DNA from: Oegoconia quadripuncta
Lineage: Eukaryota > Arthropoda > Insecta > Lepidoptera > Autostichidae
Length of the DNA: 64,000 nucleotides
Reading direction: 5' to 3'
Assembly: GCA_949316235.1 (NCBI GenBank)
Contig: OX438748.1
Location: 10,977,001 to 11,041,000 of the forward strand
Under the pieces are notes generated by a model that saw nothing but the letters and a program-made list of their open reading frames with translations, was not told where the DNA came from and did not search any database. Shown here in pieces: positions 11,110 to 23,100 of the stretch; positions within the stretch are counted from its first letter, which is position 1; each line of letters opens with the position of its first letter. The position numbers were made by a program, and so were the translations under genes.

Positions 11110-14100
11110 GTAAGAGGCCCATTCTACCGCGACCTAACCTACCATTCTTACCAAATTTTCAAGTAGCTGCACATCAAAAAAGGATGGGGTTAAATTAAAA
11201 AATTTGTGCCTACCAATTCGTGATAGCATACGATTTTTCTCTTTAATTAGTGTGTAATTGGGGTTTGTATATCGATAAGAGGGTTTGGAGGTAATTAAGT
11301 GGGTACTAGTGTATGTGTCAGGATCGTAGCAAGTGGAAGTCTGTGGACTCTGCCTACCGTGACATTATGCCACATCCAAATAGTAAAAATGTTGATCCAA
11401 CACCCCAACCAAAATGTTCTATGGTTTTCTCATGCCTCTTTATTGACATTGACAGCCTCTGACCTTACTGATTGATAGATGAGCAGTATGATACCAATAT
11501 GCCTATAATTAAAACAGGAGTTTTAAATTTATTATTGAAAATATAACGAAATCCAATGACACCATTTTTTCAGAACATTGTACCAGTACCTATAGGCATA
11601 GAAATCCCAAATACAATTTTTTTAGAATGGACTTAATGAATATGCCATAGATCATCCAGTTCTCATAATAGTTTGAATTATCGTTTTTTTAAGAGAAAAA
11701 TTAAATTAATTCGGTAATTTCCATAAAAAAGTAGATTTTAATGATACATAAAGCGGGGAAGCCCCCAAATGCAGTGACGTCGTATAGAGCAACAAGCCTG
11801 TTGCCGATCCTGTCAAACTTGTTCAAAAAGATCCTGCTATACCGAATCAAGCCCATCCTTCAAACTAATAACGTAATACCTGAGCATCAATTTGGTTTTA
11901 GACAGCAACATTTGACTGTTGAGCAAGGCCACAGAGTATACCATAAAATAAGACAAACGCTAGAGAATAAAGAATACTGCTCCTCAGCTTTTCTTGATAT
12001 TCAACAGGCTTTTGACAGTGTGGCACCGTGGCTTACTGTGCAAGATAAAATCTAGTCTACCACACAGTTACTATACACTTTTCCACTCATATCTGACTGA
12101 TCGAATTTTTCAACTCAAAGAGGCCGACACAACCTCGGAACTTCTATGGATTTGAGGCCGGAGTCCCTCAGGGGTCGGTGCTGGGACCTGTTCTGCACAC
12201 AATCTACATTGCCGACCTTCTAGAAATGGACGGTGTTACCACTGCAACATTTGCCGATAACACAGCTTTACTGGCCAGCAGTAAGGATCCTGTAGCAACA
12301 ACACAGATCCTTAAAAGAGAACTTGATAAAATTACCAAGTGGCTGCGGCAGTGGAGAATAAAAGCCAGTGCTTCCAAATCAGTGCAAGTTACTTTTGCAC
12401 TGAAAAGAGGAAACTGCCCCCCAGTACAGCTGGAAAATACAACACTCCTACATCATGACATTGTGAGGTATCTAGGTCTACATCTTGATTGACGATTGAG
12501 ATGGAAACAACATATATAAAAGAAATGTGATGAACTCAACATCAAATACAAGAATCTGTATTGATTGAAGGGGCGGAACAGGAAGTTATCGATGGATAAT
12601 AAGCTTCTCATCTACAAGACAATCCTAACACCTATATGGATGTATGGCATGCAACTCTGGGGAAGCTCTAGCAATTGTAATATAGCAATGTTCCAGAGGA
12701 TGCAAAATTCCATTCTTCGTGCAACAAGTAATGCACCTTGGTTCATTACAAATGCTGAAATCCACGAGAATTTACATATCAGCACTGTAAAGGATGAAAT
12801 CCAAAGCACTGTCGCTAAATACCAAAAGAGGTTGGAAGAACATCCCAATGAACTGGCTACACAATTGACAAACCGTACCTACAACAAACGACTGAAACGG
12901 AAAGATGTCTTTAGTGACTAAAAGACATCCTATGCGTAATCTGAATATGGGTAGATATCCTCGCTGGAGGATGCACTCGAAATGTATGAAGAACCTACAA
13001 AAAATCTATTATTGTAAATGAAACTGAGAAAAAAATATATATAATGGAGATAGGGCGATACCTACACACATTACAACTCTTTAACATATTTCTGACTTTA
13101 GTATTAGTGCTGTATCAGTATTCATTAATTATATCCATAGATAGACAATATATTCTCGAAGCTATGTTGTATACGTGTTATTTAATTATTGAATTTGTAC
13201 TTGCTTATTGCCTATGGTAAGTTGGACTAAAGAAATTGACTCAAAGATGTAAATATAATAAATCAGGTTAAGAGACGTGGCAGGTACGTTGGTGTAACAC
13301 CTGGGGCTTGAATGATAGAGGTGTGTCACTGGTACGCAGCACTGGTACTCCTACATACTTATATAGTGATGATAGTGGTTTATAAAATATTTTATATATA
13401 AACCACTAAATCCCCTCAGTAAATAAGTAAATGCAGGATTGATCTGTGGGGGAATCCTTTGTTAAGCAGTCGACGCCTTTCGTAAAGTGTTGCTGGAATC
13501 ATCATTCTCTTATCCAGAGACTGTTTCACCTATGATTATAATTTTATCCCAAAATATTGTGCATAAATAGCACCACTGAAACATACAAGTTCCACAAACA
13601 GTGCTTCAAAAACAACTAAGTTATTTAGATGTATTTGTGAAAAGGGGTAGCGCAGATGACTGACTTTTTGTAGGTCAAACAGAAAATCCTAATCAGACAA
13701 TTTTGTCCATGAGGATGGAATGCTAATATATGCAATGTATGAATATTTTATGCAATAACACACGGAGAACAAAAAAGTGCGGTCACATTACCCAATATGA
13801 ATTCTATAAAATTAACAAGTAATTAAAAATCTGACATTGTTTACCACAAAATATATTCTATGGCACTCTGGAGATCTGGACTAGCGTATAGTATAAACTA
13901 TAAGACACTTAAACCATAATTACTCATTAATTGCGATCTACCATTATTGCCAGTGTGTCGTTGTAGGATTAGACATTCACAATTTACTTTAAATAAATTC
14001 AAACAACCAAAACTATTTACAAAAGGTTGTTACAAGATTTTATTTAATTTAATGAGCAAACATGAGAAAAATAGCACTGCTAATATTATATAGACTAACC

Positions 14101-17100
14101 AGATTTTTTTCTCCGTTTAGTCCTACTAATATAACAAAACGTGAAATAAATATCCTTGCATGTACACAAAGCAACGAGTCTAACACTACACCAAAATTTG
14201 TTAAAAACAGAAATATATAGGGGTGATATATAAAGGTATGAATGAATGGTAATAGGTTTGCACTCTTTAAATTCATATCTATTTTCAGTGCTGGTAACAA
14301 AGATGATAAAGGATCAGCAAATATTTTCTCCAATGATGGCAGCTTCATGAGCCAATTTAAGGCTTTACTTGAAAAACAGCAGCAAGAAAAGCAACAGAAA
14401 GAAGAAAAGGAGAAACAGCACATTGAGGAAGAAAAGAAAAAGAATGACGCAAAAAACAAACCTCGTGCTGAACCGGAAACCCATATCCAGAATCCGGATG
14501 ATAAAGAGAGTGAGAGAGATTTTCATAATCTTGAACACAATGAAAGGAGATCTGGTGACCGGTCTAGGTTAGTCTGATTTAATGGCGTAAAAGTTTACAT
14601 GACTATTCTACAGTGATTCGATTAATTACCATTTACTATTTTTTCATGTTTTTTTTTTCAGAGAGAAACAACGCAGATGGAATGACAGGGGACGCAACCG
14701 CACCCATAGTCCAATCACCCCAGTTGTCGAAGACAGGAAGAAACTAACTGAGAACAAAACTATCCCATCTCTCATGCAAATTCCAATCATGCTCCCTGAT
14801 GATCAATCCCCTGACTCCAGCAATCATAACCCTTGGCAAAACAATCAAGACCCGGATTCTGATGACAATGATTCTAATGATCAAGTAAACATGATGGATC
14901 CTAGGCAAATGGGACTAGGACCAATGGGACCAGGACCTATGGGTTCTGGGCCAATGGGACCTGGGTCTATGGGACCAGGACCTATGGGATCAGGGCCAAT
15001 GGGACCAGGGCCCATGGGACCAGGACCAATGGGCCCAGGACCAATGGGACCAGGACCGATGGGCCCAGGACCGATGGGACCAGGGCCAATGGGTCCAGGG
15101 CCAATGGGACCAGGTCCTATGGGTTCAGGACCAATGGGCCCAGGGCCTATGGGGCCAGGACCTATGGGTCCTTGTGGTATGGGTCCAAGACCCATGGGCC
15201 CCGGCCCAATGCCTCCAATGGGACCTGGTTCAAATATGGGGCCAGGCCCTATGATGGGACCTAGGGGTCCTAATATGCCACCTGGAGGTCCTATGCCCCC
15301 TGGTGGGCCCATGCCTCCTGGTGGACCCATGCCTCCTGGTGGACCAATGCCCCCATTCATGGGTGGACCACCAAACTTCCCAATGCCTCCTAATTTCATG
15401 GGTCCCAATGGGCCAGGAGGTCCATGTGGACCTGGTTCTATGCCACCTAATATGTGTGGCCCGGGACCGAATGGTCCGATGCCACCATTTTTTGGTCCAC
15501 CCTTTCCTGGAATGGGTCCTAATGGTCCAAATCCAATGATCCCACCAAATTCAATGAACAATGGCAATATGCCTTTTATGGGTGGTCGACCTCCTTTTGG
15601 ACCTAATGGACCTCCTAACTTTGGCAATGGAAATGGCCCACCAAATATGCCTCCTTTCATGCCTCCGAATTCCATGGCCTTGCACACCATTCCTGAACCA
15701 AAACCAATAGACGCTGTTTCCATTCCACCCCCTGAGCCGATGAAGTTGCAGAATATACCGCCGCCTATTCCACTGGCGTTGAATCACATTCCGAAGCCAA
15801 AAGACTTGGATCTTGTCGATATACCGGCGCCGTCTAAGTCATCTCAAGGTATTAACTGTTTAAATAAGTAGTCATCTGCTGTGCCATTATATTATTATTA
15901 CTTGGCAAAATTGTAATACAATGGCACCTTAAGTTGTTTCAAATTTTCGAACTTATATGGTCAAGTTACTGATATTTAAAGAAATAGTTCTAAAAATATA
16001 TCTAAGTGCTGCAGGCTCTAAAGGCTGATTGATTTTCAAATTCAATATTTGAATTTAAATATCAGAAGCCTGAGGGATAGAAAATCATTCAAACTCATGT
16101 TTACTTTGATACAAACAAAACTGTACTTTTTGATCTGGAACCTGAGAATAATAAAGTGCAATAAAATTCCAGACCATAAGCCGTCTTTATTTTCAAGTTC
16201 AAATAATACTAACAGTTCTCTTTACAGTTGAACAGTGCAAACTATGCAAATAATAGAGGCTTTATAGAAGCAGATAAAAATATTTTTTAGGCATTGGTTT
16301 ACGTTAGGGTCGATGACGATTCCACGTAATATCTTCCTCATGACACACACACATATCTATTTCAAAAAATATTTTTTTTGACATGAGGAATTATAGAAAC
16401 TGATTTTTTCTGATTGTCTATTGGTTGACTTCAAATCTCTACTCCTACGAATTCCTCATCCGCATCTACCTCAACAATTCTAATATATACTAAGATTACA
16501 TCAGAATACTGAATTGTTTCTTAATTAAAATGACAGCAATAAGAAAGACCAATGGATTGTTGAAGCGTTGTTTATGGTAGTTTTTAAATCGTACTTAAGA
16601 ATCATGGGCATGAACCGCCTTAAAGCCGCCGCTCACTCATTTGCTTACAATGGTACATGAATCTTATTTTTACTTACCTCCTTCACTTCGGCAAGTCATT
16701 TTTTGTAACAACAACCAAACAATAGCTAAGTCAGTTATGTTTGTATCGGAGCTATATGCACCGGGTCCGTCACCGGTTGGCGACGCAAGACAAAATGTTG
16801 ACTCGTGGTGTGCAGTTCTCTCTCCAGATGCGTTCCCGCCGGCGGTCCTCCGCGCCGCCTCCGAAGTGGCCAGCAACGGCGACCACTGGGAAAATGTCCT
16901 GAAAGCCATACACTCACAAGACCAAAATATGTGGTAATGCCACTATAGCCAATAATCCCAACAGGAGGATACGTGATTTTTATATTTACTTACATTTTCT
17001 TTTTTCCTGTTAAGAATTACGCCAGTAGAATAGTGCAAATATAAATGCTATAAAGAACAGATAATGGTGTCAATTCGGTTGGTAAACGCTTAAAACTGAA

Positions 17101-20100
17101 TTTAGGATAGCCTATCCTTTTTTTACTACGATCGCACAAAAAGGACAACAGGACAGCTTAGTCCTGTCACTTTAGTTCTTCCAAACAGCATCCTAAAGGT
17201 TTTTAGAGAGCATATGTGGAAATGACAAATAAAAATAATTAAAACCATTAGAGGTAATGTCTTCAGAACGAAGTGACAAGGTTAAAATGTAATGTTATTC
17301 TTTTTGTTTGCTCGTAGTCAGAAAAGGATAGACTAGCCTAAATTTTGTTTTAAGCTTGTGCCAAGCAAATCGACGCAACCATATAATTAATTTATAAAAC
17401 AAAAAAAAATCTATGAAGCACCATTCCACTAGCAGATTTTCAGGTTTATTTAACCTAACAAAAAGCATCCTTTGTTGTTGGTTCTCTACAAACAAGTGAT
17501 TGTATTGAAGGTATTCTTTCAGGTTCCTTCACAATACGAATACTAATGAGTACCAGATGTTCCGGGACCTTGTTGAAAAGATGAGAAGTGACCTGAAGAG
17601 GCAGGAAGTGAACCCCGAAGACAAATATGAGCCCGAGTTCTGTTTAGATGATGACAGCAATGATAGTAAACCTGCTGTCAAAGAGGAAAACAAAGACGGG
17701 TAATGTAACCTCTGTATTTGCAGAAATGTCTTGTGTTGGATATCTGTTAGATTCCTTTTGTAGCAGTAAGATAATCTCTTAGATTTCATTTCGTTCGTTT
17801 TATCAATATTTTTAGGGGGCTTCACCCCTATGACGCTGCCTGCGACCCATTACTGATCTATACTATTATGCTCACCCTTCCAAGTAGCTGCTGTGATTTT
17901 CAAAAGTTTCATAAATAGCAAGTTGATCACGTGATCACCTGCGGGATCGGCTTGCCAGCATTCTAACACCGTTTTCCCATAATATATCTAACAAAACAAT
18001 ACTAAAAGGCTGTTTTTTCGAATTGTAAGTAATGCCAATATTGTTAAGCCTTTGGTTTTCTTAATAAATAAAAAATCATAAGTGCTACTCTAATACCACC
18101 AGTACTGCAGTGTCTGGATCAATCCGCATATTATTATACCTTATGTTTCCAACATATTTTTAAGTTAAACTGTTTCAACTGAATATCCAATATGCTCTGT
18201 ATACATATCTTAACCGTATAATATGTTATCATTGATACACAAACTAATCTCATACCAGATAAAAATATGCTGACCCAATAAAGGACTTTTTTGTTTACAG
18301 TAGATGTTATTTGATATTTTTGTATTTATTCTAATTTCATTATCATGTCTCAGTTAATACTTTATGAAAATAAAACGAGGTTATGAAGAACTTCAATGCA
18401 GCTCTACATTCAAACAACAAGGCAAAAACCAGCACAATTAATTTTTATTACGCAAACTGACTTTTAGAGTTTTTTTAACCTCAGTTGGTGCATAGTCTTA
18501 AAACGTACCAATTCCTCATTTTTCTTGCTACACGTACATTATTTTAGAAATCTTTGAAGGTCGAAAATTTTTAACAGTCTTCTAAGAACGATTTCCTGTA
18601 GTTACAATGATTTAGTTAGCTGTCCTTAGTGTCCCATCTCAATTTACCTCCCCACATGTTACTGCTACTGAAAATTGTTTTTAAAATAAATAGCGTTTTT
18701 ACTGGTATGGTATTAATTTCGGTATATTGGTAAATATATCATAACCTAATTGAATATTTCCTGAAAGGATCATATTCTCAAAAATACTTGAAATTTTGAG
18801 AAAGTAAATTCCAATTTGAAAACGAGCTCTGTCCCTGAATTGGGTTTGTGAGCATAGTAGTATAGATGTATCTAACTAGTATTATAAATGCGAAAGTTTG
18901 GATATTTGTTTATTGCTCAATCACGGCAAAACGGATGAACGGATTTGGTTGAAATTTGGTATATAGGTTGAACATACCCTGGATTAAAACAGAATATTTT
19001 TTATCCCAATAAAGTGAGTAGTTTCCGCGGGATTAACAAATTTCCGCGATAGAGTTATTCCACGCAGGCGAAGCCGCGGGCGGAAAGCTAATAGTAATAT
19101 ACAGGGCGTCCCAAAGTTATGGGACATGAAGGGGAAGTACCTTAAATATTGTAGATAGTGAATTTTGCTCAAAGAAGACTTTATGTTATTTTTAAAAGTT
19201 AGTAATTCTGCATTCATAGATTTTCTAAAAATTACTTGCTTCGGCTGGGAATCGAACCGACTTAAATGTGAAAAAAAAAACACCCTACTTTTATGATGCC
19301 AATCGAAAGAATAGCTAAAAAATAATAACTCTGCCTAAGTAACATAGTATTTTAAAAGAAAGGAACAACATAAAATGATTGAGTCAAATTTCAAGAAAGT
19401 TATTTATTGCCGACGCCTTCAAATTTTAAGGGATAAGATAAGAAACCATTCCGCGGCGGAGCAAGAAAACTTAATTTTCCAACAAGATGGAGCTCCGGCT
19501 CATAATAGTCGGAGAGCAGCAGATTTTCTAAATGAATGTTTTCCTACATGGATTGGTACAAATGGACCGATTAGATGGCCGGCCAGATCCCCGGACCTCA
19601 CACCATTAGATTTCTTCTTTTGGGGATACGTGAAAGATATGCTATACAAAAAGCGATACGAGAACGTAGGCGAGTTGCAAACAGAATTGTGCCATATCAC
19701 ATCGAGTGTTCACCATAAAATGATTAGAAAATCAACAGGCAGCGGGCTCATTAAAAGATTGGCGATTTGCGTAAGACAAGAGGGATCACATTTTGAGCAT
19801 TTAATTAATTAATTTACAAAAAAATACCTACTTAATTGACTACGGCAGTTTCATGTATGTTTTTTATTTGATTAAAATGATTAATTTCACGTTGTTCCTT
19901 TCTTTTAAAATACTATGTTACTTAGGCAGAGTTATTATTTTTTAGCTATTCTTTCGATTGGCATCATAAAAGTAGGGTGTTTTTTTTTTCACATTTGAGT
20001 CGGTTCGATTCCCAGCCGAAGCAAATAATTTTTAGAAAATCTATGAATGCAGAATTACTAACTTTTAAAAATAACATAAAGTCTTCTTTGAGCAAAATTC

Positions 20101-23100
20101 ACTATCTACGATATTTAAGGTACTTCCCCTTCATGTCCCATAACTTTGGGACGCCCTGTATAAGTATTACGAGCACTTTGTAATAAGTGGGCAAACTAAA
20201 TAAACTTACACAACTATATCCTCAGTTTCAGCTGTTCAGACTCAAACTCGCAGTTTAATTGGATGAACTATAACAATTCAGTGAAGCGTGAGCAGGCTAG
20301 CTCTCAGAGTGACGAAGAGCCAGAAAGCAGGAGGGACAGACGCAAGAGGAAGAAGTCTCGGTGGGGGGACGATCCGCCCACCGCCGATATCAAGCCACCG
20401 GGCGTCATGGCACCATTACCTCATACCATGCTAGGTCTGAATTACCTAGTATTACCTGAATCTTTATTGTCTAAATACTATGAATATGAACTTTATCGCT
20501 GTGGCTTCAACTGTCAAATATAAATAGGCTTCAAATATCAATTTCGACGAATAATGAAGATGTCAATGAAGTTTACTATTCCTAGCCTTATCGGTCGGGA
20601 TCGGTGATCCCTAGTGACATTTTCAAGCGAGGGTTTCCATGCTTCGGTTTGTTTGTGTGGTCGGCGTTGTTTTCAATTGAAGGCAGTCATTACCTAAAAA
20701 TACGGTTTGGAAACACTAACCGTTTAGTGGTCACTAGTGACACAAATCAACCAATCCACACTGGGTTCGCCTAGTTTATTATGAACTACACCCCTCTAGT
20801 ATGAGGAGTCTGTGCCCTGGATATAAGGCTGTAGACATTCAACGTTCGACTTCATTTTACTGAATCGATTATACCTACATATTTGGTTTTAATTCGGATT
20901 ATCCGCGTTATACTATTCCGAAGGAGTTTGTCCTATTAATGTCGGTTATTTAGATAGTATGTACCACTTGGGTCATGTGTATGATGTTCTGATCCTCCGA
21001 AGACTTAATATACTGAACACTTACAAAGTCATAGCAGTTTTGATAGTGCAACGATATGAAATGTCGTCAGGTGCTAAAATGGGAAAGGTCGAGGCAGACG
21101 GATTGAAGCCAGTTATGAGCCGCAGCAACCAAGCGCTGATGCAGTATGCGATGACCAACTACGGCACAACCACGCTTAGTCCTGAAGACTGGAAGAAATG
21201 CGAGGACAACTTCAAACTAAATCTTTTATATCAGGTATGTAACTAATTAAATGTAATTCATGTCAATAGATGCAAAGCGATTGGTTAGCTCATTACATCC
21301 TCTGTATCCTCGGTATCTGAGTTTGATTATTTCATTCAGCAGCATTGTTATATGATGTTACAACAACTTGTTCCCGCGGCTTCGTTTATGTGTAACTTGT
21401 AATTTCTGGAATAAAAATGTATGCTATGTTACTCCTCACTCATCCAACAGTGACACTCTTTTTCACTCTCTATGTGAAAAAAATACGGACCGAGAATAGT
21501 GTATTTCAATACAAGTGCGGAAAGCCTGTCATTGCAAAGAGTTAGTTCGGAAGTCGAAAAAAGAAACAGTCGGAACGAGTTGCAATGACGGTTCCGCACG
21601 TGTACTGAACGACTATTTTTAATACAGTTGCGAAAAAATTAAGCAATTTAATAAAATAATAAATTTTTTGGAAAATGGCGCCAACCGTAAAAGAATACAA
21701 GCAGAGACTATGGCAGTATACGTCATACAGCCAACTTTTTTATATTTATAAATTTAATTTGGCCGATACTAATATTAATTTAATGTTTAAATTTCAATTA
21801 AAATTACTTAGTTAAATTTCAATTAAAAAACAAATTAGTAGCTTTTTTTAGAAATATTTGCATAAATCATAAAAACTTCTATGAATTTTTTTAGTAAAAA
21901 CTTCATGGTTGGTTTTTTCTTTAATAGACATTATTTTGACAGTTTGCAAAGAAAAAGCACTAGTTCGGGAAATCCCACTTCCCGCACGCTATACGTCCCT
22001 GCAATATGCCACTTTTTGAGCAACTGTATTAAAAACATACTTTAGGACATATACATAGGAAACATAGGATAGGACTAGGATTTAGTGTTCAATCACTGTT
22101 GGAAAAGGCTACCCCTAGGCGCCATTTGTATAACTATTGTTTGTTGTCCTTACTGTTAACTTAATAATAAATCCTTTTAGTAATTTAGGACAACCATGGA
22201 GGTAAATGAATCAATTCTAGGCGATTTAGTTGACATTCGGGAAGCAGTTCAAAGTTTCATTCTTTTTGCTTGCCGAATTGCCAATTAAACTGCTGGATAT
22301 TAGACCTTAATCATTCTATTCGTACCTCTATCAGGACATGGTAAAGAAACGGCAGGAAGTGGAGCGTCTAGCTGCTGAGGGAAAACACAAGTATGAATAC
22401 GACAGCGACGAAGATACATCTGAAGGCACATGGGAACATAGGTGGGTTGTGGAATTACTTTATCGAGGACTGGACCACCTTCTTTTTGGAAATCGTTTAA
22501 AAAGTAATCTTAAGTCCATAAGGCTAACTTGTTAAATTTCATTACAGCCGATCCAACAGATAGACCGACTTTCGCATTTATAATTTTAGTATGGAAGTAT
22601 GGTAATAGCTCAATAAATATCTTGTTTCAGACTTCGAGCACGTGAAATGAGCGCAACGGAGAGATGGGCGAATGAGCTCACCAAACAGGCGTCCGGGAAA
22701 CATCATATTGGAGACTTCTTGCCTCCTGAGGAACTGAAAAAGTAAGGTTATTTTGATTTACGTCTATATTACATGTAGCAAAATTTTTGTAGGTAACCGA
22801 ATGTAGAGAAAATATATACAGCATGTCTAATGAATAAGGCCTATAACTCACTAGGACACCGTGGCGACGCCTCGCGATGGTTGCGCAACCGTGGGGCTTC
22901 GAACTACTAAACGAGTAACGCCATGTCAGACACCAGAATCGTCACAAATTAAAAATTAACAATATTCCTGCTAATTATATTGGGTCTTTACCTATGAAAT
23001 TGGAGTTTTTTTCTTCGTTAATCATAGGTACCGATTCCTGCGATTTTCAAAGCTATATTCAAATTTGTCGTTTATTTGGAAAATGGAATATCAATTTATA

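Noticed and set aside
14881..15723. 280-codon open frame on the - strand over SUGP1 exon 3
   Set aside because: It is Gly-Pro-Ile repetitive only because the 15-bp coding repeat has no stop in the reverse frame. The + strand frame is tied to flanking SUGP1 exons by splice phase.
20590..20770. Possible palindromic element (ctagtgac segments)
   Set aside because: Arms match too poorly to call a terminal inverted repeat.
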